From the NCBI RefSeq assembly GCF_033958435.1, contig NC_134138.1:3856001-3920000 (forward strand): DNA of 64,000 bases, given 5' to 3'. Every line of letters starts with the position of its first letter. The first letter of the stretch is position 1. The notes beneath the pieces were generated by a model, which did not search any database, was not told where the DNA came from, and saw only the letters and a program-made list of their open reading frames with translations. The translations under genes and the position numbers were made by a program. Positions 21,901-47,330 of this stretch are shown here, piece after piece. The DNA comes from Carettochelys insculpta (taxonomy: Eukaryota; Chordata; Testudines; Carettochelyidae).

Positions 21901-24900
21901 CAACACTTTCAAATTACATGCAGCCACCATTATGCTAATGAGGCTGTGAGGGGGTTCGGGGTCTCCATCCTCTGCACCCCATCCGCAGGCAGGAGAACAG
22001 CAGGTTTATTAGGCAACAGGGCACAGCGTCGTACAGAGGAGTCAGTGCAGCCGGCAGAGACAGCCAGTCCAAGCCATGCTGGGGAGAGGAGGCCCCGAGG
22101 GGCCCCCGGAGCCGGGGTCTTGCCCCCTCCTTTGTCTCTGTCTCTCCCAGCCCCGACTAACTGCTTCCAACACCCAGTTCCAGTTCAAACCCCTCAGGCT
22201 CCACCTCCTCCTTTGTCTGCAGCCCAGGGGTGTCACCTGGTCGCCAGGTTACCCTCAGCAGGAGCCCCACGTGTACACACAGGTATCTCTCACTACATCA
22301 CAGAGGCACTGCATATTCATGGCAGCGCCTCCTTAGCATCTTCCCAACTCGCTCATTAACATGTCCCTTCTGAAAGGAAGGGGCTTGTGTAGACATAGCC
22401 CTACTGTGCCTGACTGACTTAGATGCTGGGGGGAGAGACTGCATAGATTTGTTTATTCCAAGCCTGGAGGAACCAGTGTGGTCACCCAGGCTGTTCCCCT
22501 GTGTCCCTCTGGCCAGAGCCCTGCCCCCAGCTCACTCCCAGAGCAGACCTGTCCCATGAGAAATACAGCCCGCCTAGATTTAAAAACTGTCGGTGCTGGA
22601 GAACCCACCAAAGGTGAATTACACTCTCGCGGTCACCTGGCTTAGAGAGGGGGCCCCTGGGCTTGGGGGGGTGAGTGTGCGCACGCGTGCGCGCACACAC
22701 ACTCTCTCTCTCTCTCCCTCCCTACCCTGGACCAAAGGCACTTCCACCTTGTCGTAATCATATTACCTTCGTATAAATCCCGTGTACTTCCACGTCACAC
22801 CTGCAGCAGTATTCAAGGTCACCACATCTCTAAAAAGATGTATTGGAATTGGGAAAGGTACAGAAAAGGGCAGAAAACCAATTAGGGGTATGGAATGGCT
22901 GGGGTATGGTGTGGGGAGAGTAGTAAGAGTGGGATTTCTCAGCTTGGAAAAGAGGCGGCTAATGTCCAGAACATCCCAACTGGTTGGACAAAGTCGATAA
23001 GGAAGTGGTGTTCTGTCTTCCTTCTTCTAATGCAAGAACTAGGGGTCACCCCATGAAACAAACAGGTAGTGGGGTTAAAACAGACAGAAGGACGGATTTC
23101 TTCACACAACGCAGGGCCAGCTGTGGGACTCCCTGCCACAGGGCAATGTGAAGGCTGAGACTATAACAAGGCTCAAAAACCTACTGGATACGTTCATGGA
23201 GAACAGGGCCACAAATGGCTGTTCAGCAAGGTGGACAGGGTGGTGCCTCTAGCCCCGTTTGTCAGAAGCTGGGACTGGGTGACAAGAGAAGGATCACCTT
23301 TTGGTGACGTGTTCTGGTCATGCCCTCTGGGGCACCCAGCACTGGTCACTGTCTGCGACCAGGCTGGGTGGCCCTATGTTCAGACCATCTGGCCACGTTC
23401 TGTACTGTGCTCCCTTCCCCCGGCTTAGCACATGGAGCGGAACCCGGCTTTCCCTGGGAAATGCTCTTTGTTGGGGGTTATATGGTGCTTGTTACCCTGC
23501 CCTGAGCTTGCCCAGCCTCATTGTAACCCTCCTGCTGCTGCAGCTCGACTGCCCGCTGGCCATGGAGAGGATCAAGGAGGATCGGCCAATCACCATCAAG
23601 GACGACAAGGGCAACCTGAACCGCTGCATTGCTGACATCGTCTCTGTACGTTCCCGGGGCAAGGGGCTGTGCGCACTGTAATCCCGGCATCCTGTGCTTC
23701 TGGGACTTTGGCAGCTGGCCTGGCCTGTGCAGCTGCATGGCTGGTCCCCAGGGGGCTGTCAAGGGCCCGCTGTCCTGGCTTGCCCCCACCCTCCCAAGAG
23801 GGCTGGAGTGAGGTGCCCTGCTGCTAGCTTCCAGGCCATTGCTGAGGCACCTCTTTTCTCTTCCAGCTTTTCATCACAGTGATGGACAAGCTGCGCCTGG
23901 AGATCCGAGCCATGGATGAGGTGAGAATCATTTACAGAGGGACAGAGGATAAGACAGGGAGTATCTTACAGCCTTGGTATAAATCCAGGGTACACCCCCA
24001 GCTTGAATACTGCGTGCAGATGTGGTCGCCTCATCTCAAAAAAAAACAAAACAAAAAAAAAAAAAAACACCCTTGGCTGTGGAAAAGTTTCAGAAAAGGG
24101 TAACAAAAACAATGGATTTGGACCGGGTCCATCTGAAGAGAGATTAAAAAGTCTGTGACTTTTCAGTTTAGAAAACAATAGATGAAGGGTGCGGGGACGA
24201 CTAAGAGGTCGACAAAATCATGACTGGTGTGGAGGAAAAATAAGGAAAAGGTATTTACTTGTTCCCACCACACGAGATCTAGGGGTTACCCAGTGAAATT
24301 AGCAACAGGGTTAAGAACAAACAGGATGTATTTCTCATGCAGTGCACAGTTCACTTCTGGAGCTCCTGGCCAGAGGATGGCGTGAAGACCAGGACTTTAT
24401 CAATAGAGTTCCAAAAAGAGCTAGATCCATTCAGGGAGGTGAGGTCCATTGGTGGCTGTTAGCCAGGATGGGCAGGAATGATGGCGCTAGCCTCCGTTTG
24501 TCAGAAGTTGGAACTAGATGACAGGAGATGGACCACTCAATGCTCAGCTGTTCTGTTCGCTTCCCTTGGGGCACGTGGCATTGGCCACTGTCCGAAGACA
24601 GGGCACTGGGCAAGATGGATTTTGGTCTGACCCGGTGTGGCTGGTCTTCAGAGAGAGAGGGGGACAAGCTAGGGGTGCATGGAGGCTTCACTGCTGGCAG
24701 CAGCGCCTGAAGGGGGGTGGGGCTTTCCCAGCCGGGCCCCAGGCAGGAAAAGCAGAAGCTCCATGCTTTTGTGCATCCAGATCCAGCCAGACCTGCGGGC
24801 GCTGATGGAGACGATGAACCGCATGAGCCACCTACCTCCTGACTTCGAGGGGAGACAGAAAGTGAACCAGTGGTGAGTAGGGTGCTCTGAGGCCCCTGCC

Positions 24901-25392
24901 CTCTGCAGGAGCAAGCCCGGGTCCTGACCCAGCTCTCCAGGACAGGGCCTGGACCTGCCTTGCCCCATGGCGCTCCTGCCAGTCTGAGGGCATGGGGGAG
25001 CGCAGAGTGCCTTCGGGCCCAGCTCCATCAGTCTGCTCCCTCTGCAGTGGGAGGTGCTTGTCCCCAGCCCTGCTCGCCATGTCTGATCAGGGGCCTGGTT
25101 GCGGGGTGGGACCGTGGCCAGAGGAGCTACCAGCTTCCTCCTAGGCCAGCACTCAGGGCGACAAGTCATGGCTCCTGCCAGGTCCCTCCAGTACTAGAGC
25201 AGGCGCAAAGTGCAGCCCAGCAAAGGGCCTTCCTGCTCTGGGGGCCAGGCCTGTGCCTTGACTCTCCCCGGCAGGCTGCAGCTGCTGAGCTGCATGTCTG
25301 CCTCTGACGAGCTGGACGATTCCCACGTGCGCCAGATGCTGTTTGATTTGGAATCCGCCTACAATGCCTTCAACCGGTTCCTGTACTCCTGA
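18950..25392 (+). CDS. VPS28: VPS28, ESCRT-I subunit (spliced, nine coding exons)
   Basis: VPS28 is the subunit of cytosolic ESCRT-I, with TSG101, VPS37 and MVB12/UBAP1, that links to ESCRT-II during sorting of ubiquitinated cargo at endosomes. Coding exons: 18950-18986, 20101-20129, 20464-20501, 20895-20984, 21387-21492, 23544-23645, 23867-23920, 24781-24872, 25275-25392. They sum to 666 nt, 221 codons plus stop, the length of the human protein. The product starts [20 protein letters not shown] and ends [13 protein letters not shown]. The N-terminal core (about 1-120) and the C-terminal four-helix ESCRT-II-binding bundle (about 124-221) are complete. All introns are GT-AG except the one after residue 100, whose 5' site reads ATGAGT at 21493 instead of GTGAGT. 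If the variant is real, an in-frame GTACAG site at about 21441 could be used, losing 17 residues. Introns hold CR1 copies, a MITE and a solo LTR. Confidence 0.96.
19641..19860 (+). mobile_element. CR1 LINE 3' end in VPS28 intron
   Basis: Contains CR1 ORF2 C-terminal and 3'-end sequence (GTTGTGGATCCCCATCAGTG; CAGGCTGGACAGATGCCTGG), with the ending GACCCTTCCAGCTC. Same strand as the gene. Confidence 0.8.
21607..22400. mobile_element. Type-3 palindromic MITE, split by a solo LTR
   Basis: Ends GGCCGCATCGACACTAG and GTGTAGACATAGCC. The arms GCTAATGAGGCACC and GTGCCTCATTAGCAT repeat symmetrically around a centre near 21815. Without the LTR and one duplication copy it is about 430 bp. Flanking trinucleotides GTA and CTA nearly match. 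It lies in VPS28 intron 6, just downstream of the unusual splice site. Confidence 0.8.
21945..22302 (-). mobile_element. Solo Gypsy-type LTR nested in the MITE
   Basis: Begins TGTGAGGGGGTTCGG and ends CTACATCACA, with a perfect 5-bp duplication GAGGC at 21940-21944 and 22303-22307. A minus-strand poly(A) signal (TTTATT near 22005) gives orientation. It inserted after the MITE, since MITE sequence resumes right after the duplication. Confidence 0.92.
22840..23425 (+). mobile_element. CR1 LINE fragment in VPS28 intron 6
   Basis: Reads through the CR1 C-terminal motif region (ATTAGGGGTATGGAATGGC) to the 3' end (TTTGTCAGAAGCTGGGACTG, CCCTCTGGGGCACCC). Degenerate. Confidence 0.8.
23925..24645 (+). 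mobile_element. CR1 LINE fragment in VPS28 intron 8
   Basis: Contains the polymerase C-terminal block (CCCAGCTTGAATACTGCGTG = PQLEYCV) and then a 3' end like the copy at 22840-23425. A poly(A)-like internal run lies at 24041-24066. It starts only a few bases after the exon 8 donor at 23921. Confidence 0.8.
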
Positions 25393-25663
25393 GGCTGGGC
25401 CCTGCGCCCTGCCTGGTCCTGAGGAGCGCCCTCCCACTGTAGCAGTCCAGCAGGCTCCAGGCCCTTTCCCCTAGGCTGCAGTTGGGGGCAGGAGGCTGGG
25501 AGTGGTGCACTGCAGCCATTCCCGCAGCAGGGTTAGGGCTGAGTCAAGGTGAACTGTGCTGCTGCAGGGCACATTCACACTGGGCCAGCTCCAGCCAGCC
25601 TGTCTCCTCTCCTCCCTCCCCGTGAGTCCTGCAAGCAGGGCGGGAGACTTGTACACCTGCGGT

Positions 25664-25669
25664 AATAAA
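25664..25669 (+). promoter_or_regulatory. VPS28: VPS28 polyadenylation signal
   Basis: AATAAA 272 bases after the stop codon; it is the only strong signal before the convergent TONSL 3' end. The expected cleavage site is near 25685. Confidence 0.8.
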
Positions 25670-26014
25670 CCCCCATGCTGGCTATGCTGCGGTGCTGTGG
25701 CTCTTGCTGGGTGGGAGAAGCAGGCACAGCCACTGCACCTGTACTCAGGGCCTGGACCAGCCCATCAGCTCAGATTTTCTGGGTGCCACAGCAGCTGGCT
25801 AAGGCAGGGCGCTCCACCCTTGCTGACAACAGGTCATGCCCCAGGCTGGAGGGGAGCCTGGGAAATGAGGGTGGGGGGTGTCAAACAGCTGTCCAGAGGG
25901 GGAGAAGGCTGGCAGGGTACAGAGCTCTGGCCCAAGCAGCAGAGGGCCAGGTCTCTGCGTCACTGTCTGCAGGGTGGCACAACGCCGGCCTGGAGCAGAG
26001 GAGACATACAGCAC

Positions 26015-26020
26015 TTTATT
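26015..26020 (-). promoter_or_regulatory. TONSL: TONSL polyadenylation signal
   Basis: AATAAA on the minus strand (TTTATT on +), giving a 3' UTR of about 870 bases. The transcript ends of TONSL and VPS28 would be roughly 300 bases apart, tail to tail. Confidence 0.7.
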
Positions 26021-26880
26021 GATTGGTTTCCCAAGCCCCTGCACCAGGCAGAAGCCCACCCTGTGCGGCCAAGAAAACACCAGCCAGCTAATAAGTCTGT
26101 CTGAACTAGTCCAGTGGCCACTGGCAGGGCAGAGCTAGAACCTGTACAGCTCGGGAATGGGGGACAAATAAAATATCACCCTCCACCTGTGTGGGGAGAC
26201 GTGCAGTAGGGAAGGGCTCTTCTGCAGGTGGCCGCCTTCAGTCTCTGGCAGCTTATTTCCCCACGCTGGCTTCAGAGCCTGCTCCAAGGCCAGTGCTGCC
26301 CCAGGAGCCAACCCCCCAGCCCTGCCAGCAGCCCCAGGGTTCTGCTGCGCAGGTGTGACTGCAGCTGGTGAGACACCACAGGCTGGAAGCCAGCTCTCCG
26401 GGGACACTCTGGGACTTGCCACCCCTCTCTGTTAGCAGCACAGGCCCGGTAGCTCACTGCCTCCTGGGGACACAGCCGAGGCCTTGGTTCCAAAGCCCAG
26501 GGACCCCCATGGGGCAGAGTCCTGCAGCGTTCTGGTGCTCGGAGCCCGAGGCAGACAGGCCTAGTTCCACAACAGCAGCCGGGGCCCTGCCTCCTTTGGT
26601 TACGACAGGACCAGCAGCTCCATTCTCAGCTTGCACTGGTGCTAGGTGGGGGGAAGCTGCAGGGCTCTGGGCCCCCAGAAAGAACAGGTGCAGCAGCAGC
26701 AGCAGCCAGGTCCTACCCCTCCCCATGGGCCAGGCCTGAGTTCTGAGTGCAGAAAAGTCGCTGGCACAGGCCAGGCACCGTGCCTGGTTCCTCACGTCTG
26801 CCCAAGTTCCCTCTGCGAGCAGCCACAGCCCCAAGCAGGATGGGCCTCTTGTGTGCTCCAGCTGCGAGCGGTCGGGCACT

Positions 26881-41735
<14,855 letters not shown>

Positions 41736-42085
41736 TCCGCCGCCAGCTCCCGTCCCGCCGCGCCGGTTCGAACCGAGCCCGCCCACGCGCCGATCCCATT
41801 GGACGCCAATCCCATTTCTGTACTCCCATTGGCTACCTTTCACTCGGATCACAAACAACAGAGCCAATCACAAATGGAGTCCCTTCAATCCCGCCCCAGA
41901 GCTGGTTAAATCCCCTATTCTGATAGGCTGCGAAGGAATTCCATCGACGGGGCGTGACCCCCAGCATGCAATGCGGCCAGCAACTACAGTTCCCAGCATG
42001 CCGCGCAAAGATTCCCGGCTCGGGCCTTTCGCTCAACCTAGGGCCTGGGCTGCGTTGTATTCTGGGACTAGTAGTCCTGCGAGCG
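41736..42085 (-). promoter_or_regulatory. TONSL: TONSL promoter: four CCAAT boxes and two ZNF143/STAF-type sites
   Basis: CCAAT boxes (either strand) at 41798-41802, 41806-41810, 41828-41832 and 41864-41868, typical NF-Y arrays of S-phase genes. A strong ZNF143-type element lies at 41983-42006 (ACTACAGTTCCCAGCATGCC...). A second, oppositely oriented one lies at 42052-42081 (TTGTATTCTGGGACTAGTAG). ZNF143 pairs are common in bidirectional promoters, so a + strand transcript from about 42.1 kb is possible, but no coding gene is recognised there. Confidence 0.75.
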
Positions 42086-42315
42086 GCAGGGCTGGGCCAA
42101 CGCGAGCTGGGTCGGTCCGGTCCGGTCGTCTCGGCTGACTGGACATCGCAGTCCGGTCCGGTTCCCGCAGCCAGGTCGGTGCGGCGCTAACCTCGGCAGG
42201 TGGCTGAGGCGGGGATCTGGGCCCGAGGGAGGGGCTGAGAACCGCCGCCTTGACCAGGGAGCGCCGGTGACATTGGCAAAACGGCCGTCTCCCGGGAGAC
42301 CGTCTTGGTTACCAG
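42086..42315. other. GC-rich promoter flank
   Basis: CpG-rich sequence between the ZNF143 motifs and the minisatellite, with repeated GGTCCGGTCCGGTC words near 42114-42126 and 42150-42160. No gene seen. Confidence 0.4.
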
Positions 42316-43005
42316 AGGGGCGCTGAGGTGCGGCGGGGCGGGCCACGCCCCCAGCCCGGGCGCGAGCCGCTGAGGTGCGGTTAAGGCCACGCCCCCAGCC
42401 CGGGCGCGAGGCGCTGAGGTGCGGTTAAGGCCACGCCCCCAGCCCGGGCGCGAGGCGCTGAGGTGCGGTTAAGGCCACGCCCCCAGGCCGCGCGGGAGCC
42501 GCTGAGGTGCGGTTAAGGCCACGCCCCCAGGCCGCGCGGGAGCCGCTGAGGTGCGCTTAAGGCCACGCCCCCAGCCCGGGCGCGAGCCGGTGAGGTGCGG
42601 TTAAGGCCACGCCCCCAGCCCGGGCGCGAGGCGCTGAGGTGCGGTTAAGGCCACGCCCCCAGCCCGGGCGCGAGGCGCTGAGGTGCGGTTAAGGCCACGC
42701 CCCCAGGCCGCGCGGGAGCCGCTGAGGTGCGGTTAAGGCCACGCCCCCAGGCCGCGCGGGAGCCGCTGAGGTGCGCTTAAGGCCACGCCCCCAGCCCGGG
42801 CGCGAGCCGCTGAGGTGCGGTTAAGGCCACGCCCCCAGCCCGGGCGCGAGGCGCTGAGGTGCGGTTAAGGCCACGCCCCCAGCCCGGGCGCGAGGCGCTG
42901 AGGTGCGGTTAAGGCCACGCCCCCAGGCCGCGCAGGAGCCGCTGAGGTGCGGTTAAGGACACGCCCCCAGGCCGCGCGGGAGCCGCTGAGGTGCGGGAGC
43001 GCCAA
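42316..43005. repeat. 44-bp minisatellite with five-unit higher-order repeat
   Basis: About 15 copies of a 44-bp unit beginning GCTGAGGTGCGGTTAAGG and containing CCACGCCCCC. Two sub-types alternate: AGCCCGGGCGCGAG and AGGCCGCGCGGGAG. Read in order they follow a pattern of three of the first and two of the second, repeated three times, so a higher-order unit of about 220 bp has amplified. A GCGCTTAAGG variant marks the start of each higher-order unit. Each unit supplies a KLF/SP-type CCACGCCC box. Confidence 0.93.
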
Positions 43006-43780
43006 GCCCCCAGCCCCGGTTTTAGCTGTGGGGCCCCTTTCTGACCCTAAACCTTATGGTGCGGGTCCAGCCTCCCTGGTGTGGCACCCTCAGGCCCCCA
43101 CCGGTGCGGGAGGAGAGAATTTGCGGGACCACAGGAGGGGATTATTGTCTCGCACGGCACCAACACTGCTGCTGCTGCTGCTGCTGCTGCTGACCGGGCA
43201 TCACCAGGCTACCCCTGCTGAGTGGACAGCACTGGGGGCTGTCGACAAACTTCATGGGACCCCGGGAAACTTGGCCACGCCCGTGATAAGTGGTTATCTC
43301 GGTAACTCAAATGGTGCCGGATTACAGATGTTGCTGGAGGAGAGATTCTGGGTTAGAGAGGAACAACCTGTACTGCAATGGTGCCAGTGATAATGGCCCG
43401 TCACACCCCAAGTCAGAAGGTTGTTTCATGATACCCCACAATTAAAGCACTTCATAGAGCCATAGATCTTGTAATCTCACTTTGTCAATGCACAGATGAC
43501 TGAAATTCTAAATTTCAGTAGCTTTTCAATGAACCTTATGTTGAGCAATTAAATTCATGTCATTATTTTAAAAAATAATCACCATTAATCACACAATTAA
43601 CAAGTTGTTGCCTGTCTGCTGGAATGTATGCTCACAGTCAAGTTCCTCAGAGGTGGATTGATTGCCATTAAGTGGCTAAGCACTGCTATCCTCTCTGAGG
43701 CCATACTCTCACATTAGGGCTGCTGCACCTCCTATTGCAACCTTCATGGAGATGAATATTTGTTATACAAATATGTACAC
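43006..43780. other. Unassigned sequence with a (CTG)8-type run
   Basis: Trinucleotide run CTG at about 43167-43190 inside a 147-codon frame without an ATG start (42947-43390), which I regard as chance. From 43440 on it becomes AT-rich. No gene recognised. Confidence 0.45.
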
Positions 43781-43950
43781 ACACCCCCTAGAGCTGGAAG
43801 GGACCTCTGGAGGTCATCTCATCCAGTCCCCTGCCCTGGCATCAATTTGCCCCAATCCCTCAATGGCCTCCTCAAGGCTTGAGCTCACACCCCTGGGTTT
43901 AGCAGGCCAATGCTCAAACCCCTGAGCTATCTCCCCACCCTAATTAACCG
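43781..43950 (-). mobile_element. Turtle tRNA-derived SINE, minus strand
   Basis: Reverse complement of the SINE class at 11573-12290: 3' body GAGCTGGAAGGGACCTCTGG at 43791 and tRNA head (reverse) GGCCAATGCTCAAACCCCTGAGCTAT at about 43905-43930. Confidence 0.85.
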
Positions 43951-44386
43951 ACGTTACTCATAACTTTAACTATAAAAATTATACGTGTACATAAATAGAT
44001 TTTACAGGTCCAGGGGGTTATAACATTAAAAATGATAGGTCACAAGTCATTTTTTGTTCAAAACATGTCTGAGTTATTCATAGGTGTGTTCATAACCCTT
44101 TTTCTGTAAAGCGTGGGGGGATGGTCCGTCACAACAATATGTTTAATCGACTCTCTGGGTAACTTTTTTAGTGCATCAACAAAAGCAGAGAGAAGCAACT
44201 GATGTCCACAGTCAACAATCTTATCTGGTGGCTAAACTGTGCTGCAGTCAGACAAATGCAAGGGCGAAATGACAGAACCCAGAAAAAAAAAGAATTCGAA
44301 GGCTGTGCACTTTTAAAAATGAGTGGCTGCAACTCCCAGAGTATCAGAATTGGCTTATAAAGGCAAGTGAAGACTCAGGATATTGT
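43951..44386. other. AT-rich unassigned sequence
   Basis: No gene or repeat family recognised. Confidence 0.4.
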
Positions 44387-45127
44387 TCTGAACTCCAGCT
44401 CGGCCACCAAGCCCGAACCGTGCTAGCCCGACAGCCCACCGAGTCCCTGCAGGAGTGACCCAGAGCCACCGCTAGTGGCATAACGGCCGGGAGGTTCTGG
44501 GCAGGGCTGGAGAAATCACTCCAGGGCACCTTTGCTTAAAGTGCAGGCCCCTCACAGCCCCAGGTCGGGATCTCCTTCTCGCCAGTTTCCCCCACTCCCC
44601 AGCGCGCTCCTTGAGGCGTGTGTCTCTGTCTGGGCCAGCTGCAGTACTGTCAGTTGGCTACTGTACAGCCCTGGTGCCCTGATCCTGTTTGCTGCCCTGC
44701 ATGCTGCAGTGACGTGGATGGCCGCCCCACGGCGCTAGGCGGAGAACCAGAGGGTTAGAGATAGGCCATGCTGTCATCTGGCTGAACTTTTGTGTGGGGT
44801 CTGGAAGCTATTTGAATTCCCAGGGTGGCTATTGGCCCCAAATGTTGTTCCTCGGGCGGGGAGGGGGTATGTGAGGTGTCGAATGAAAGCTACTGATGCC
44901 CTGAAGCTATGTGTGCTATTTGTGTGCCTGTAGCATGCACGTAGGCAGAGTTATAGACGTTTAGCTCTGCAGCTGTGTGAGAAATGCTTCAGTGCTGAGC
45001 TTCACAGAGGGAGGTGGGGCCCCACCCCAGCCAGGACAATAGACTGAGCAGAGGCCCGGATGGCCAACGCTCACTTTGTGATGGTGGGTTTCCTGCTGGG
45101 CCTGCAACAAATGGGAACTCGGCACAG
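44387..45127 (+). repeat. Third copy of a segment of the duplicated unit
   Basis: Matches the reverse complement of 59908-60648, starting CTGAACTCCAGCTCGGCC and ending GGGAACTCGGCACAG, with only scattered differences in what I compared. In the right-hand region this segment lies next to the inverted-duplication arm, so it is either a dispersed family or a third duplication fragment. Confidence 0.85.
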
Positions 45128-45689
45128 CTCTTTCTGGAGGGAACCCCGGTCCATGTGTCATGGACACAACAGCAGATGGAGATACCACAGCTCAGAATAT
45201 GGCACATCAATCTGCGTGAAGGTGTTAGTCTTGAGAAGATTGGTTGATTGATGAAACAATTTTCTTGGGCATTGGTGGTGTCCCCTTATCATACCCAAAC
45301 CCTTTGTTAATGAGAATGAGAGCATCTTCGTGGATCTCCTGTGACATAGGGAAGTACCAGTGATTGCACTAACTGATACGTTGTTTGCCTTTGATCACAC
45401 AGGAATAAAGTGGTAGACTTGTGAATTTAGCCAGGTAATCCTTACCTCCAGTCCAGTGCTCTAACCACAAGAGCAGCTGTGTTCCTGTTAGATGATGTTG
45501 ACTGTACTAGCACTTAACAGGTGGGGTAACTCCCCCACTGAAGAAACTTATTAACTTTAATATACACATGTAATGGGCAATTTCACTTTAATTAGTATTG
45601 GGAGGCACGTTTTTACCTTCTGTGAACGAAAGGTCTCATCACTTTTACTTACTGATCCACTGTTGCTTTGAAGAATTTATCAAATCATC
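45128..45689. other. Unassigned sequence with a tRNA-like SINE remnant
   Basis: Around 45450-45475 the minus strand reads TGTGGTTAGAGCACTGGAC, a tRNA A-box-like stretch, suggesting an old SINE. No gene seen. Confidence 0.35.
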
Positions 45690-46245
45690 ATCCTGGCTGT
45701 TCACTGCAATATCATACTCCAGAAATGATCAAAACAAAAAAAGCAGTAAACTCAATATTTAAGGCACAGAGAACCAAAAATAGTAATCAGGGTTCTGTTA
45801 ATGACTTAAAAGTCTGCATCTTACTCAACAGGAATTTTCACAACAGTCTTGGAAGAGAGGCTGCTGAACTCTCTTTTATATTGAAATTCGACACATTAAC
45901 ACGTGGTTTGAACCGGGATGCAAATTTTCTGGGTTATTATGGGGGCTCTTTTGCATACTTGGCTTCATCTAATTCTTGACTCCCACCTCCCCCTCCACCC
46001 CTCTACTCTCTGATTTGCTCACCTTGATAATTTTTTTTCTGATTTGTCAACCTTGATTACTATTTTTGGTTCTCTGTGCCTTAAATATTGAGTCTGTTCT
46101 GGTCTGGCTATGGTCTGAAGAAGTGGGTCTGTCCCACGAAAGCTCACCTAATAAATTATTTTGTTAGTCTTTAAAGTGCTACTTGACTGCTTTTTTGTTT
46201 TGATAGTATATAGACTAGCACGGCTTCCTCTCTGTTACTTTCCAG
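45690..46245 (+). pseudogene. Penelope-like element 3' part (nuclease remnant and tail)
   Basis: Decayed C-terminal PLE coding sequence (LKVCILLNRNFHNSLGREAA, then LSFILKFDTLTRGLN), followed by the tail GAAGTGGGTCTGTCCCACGA and the end TAGACTAGCACGGCTTCC. Same subfamily as the PLE pieces in the inverted arms. Confidence 0.8.
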
Positions 46246-46379
46246 AAATGATCAGTGTATCTTGTATAATGATTGTGAAGAACCTGAATTTTGGTGTCAG
46301 ATGCTACCAGCGTGGTGCTCTGCTCTCTCCAATGCTGGTATCACTCGGCTGCGTGCGTGTTCCCTCTGTGCGCTGCCCC

Positions 46380-46965
46380 AGCTCTGCAGACAGCCGACAC
46401 AGCAGACCCGAAGAGAACCCCCAATGACCGCAGAGTCTAGTAAGGTGCAAAGGCACGTCGGCCAGGTTTATTGCCGTATTGGACACAATAATAGTTCCCT
46501 GTAGACTTCTCAGTCTAAGTCAGGGCATACTCAAATATGCACCCACGGTCAATGGACTCGGCTCAGTCAGTGGCAGCACTTTCCACTGCCCCCTCGGTTG
46601 GACCCACACCACATCCCAGAAGTACATTCTTATACACAGGTACAAACAATTTACACATCACTCCTGACGTACTGAGGTACACCCCTTCTACGTAGTCAGG
46701 TTCCGCCTCTCACCTTGTATATGTTGGTTCCAACAAAACAACTCTATCCATCATATTACACTTTTGCCCCTGTCATTGGGATGGGTCGGCCTGTTCTTTC
46801 TTATCTGTGGAATGTTCCAGGGTAGGGTGTTCTGGTACCATGTACCTACTTCAATATGCTCGGTAGCTATGTTTATGCACTGTCACCCCTCTTCTTGCCA
46901 GCTTCTGTGAGCAATGCATTCCTTCAGCTCACAGCTGCACTTTGCTTTCTGTTAGCAAAGTCTTG
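46380..46965 (-). mobile_element. LTR-like sequence, minus strand
   Basis: Contains a minus-strand poly(A) signal (TTTATT at about 46468), a CCACACCACATCCCAGAAG stretch and a pyrimidine-rich far end, resembling a retroviral-type LTR in reverse orientation. Termini and target duplication were not identified, so this is tentative. Confidence 0.35.
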
Positions 46966-47330
46966 ACCATTACTTTGGTTCAGGCCACCCCAGCCCCCCA
47001 AAATACTCCCTTCCAGCCCCCCATCCCTCTCTCCCTGCCCCTACCCCCACCCCCACCCCAGTCCCCCAAAATACCCCCTTCCAGCCCCCCAATCCCTCTC
47101 TCCCTGCCCCTACCCCCAGAACCCCAAAATACCCCCCTTTCAGCCCCCCCAAAATACCCCGCTACCTGCCCCTACCCCCAGACCCCCCCAATACCCGTCT
47201 TCCAGCCCCTCTGAAATCCCCCTCTTCCAGCCACCCCAAAATTCCCTTCTTGCAGCCTCCAGAATCCACCTTTCAGCCCCCGCATCCCCCCTCTCCCTGC
47301 TCCCAGCCCCACCACACTCCCCACACGGGC
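46966..47330. repeat. C-rich imperfect minisatellite
   Basis: Imperfect repetition of CCAGCCCCCCAAAATACCCC and CCCTCTCTCCCTGCCCCTA words, five to six units of varying length. G-quadruplex or i-motif potential. Confidence 0.8.

Noticed and set aside
42316..43005. Regular repeats resembling a CRISPR array
   Set aside because: Units are contiguous with no unique spacers, in vertebrate sequence; it is a minisatellite.
42947..43390. 147-codon frame with a leucine run resembling a signal peptide
   Set aside because: There is no ATG at the start, and the leucines come from a (CTG)n microsatellite.
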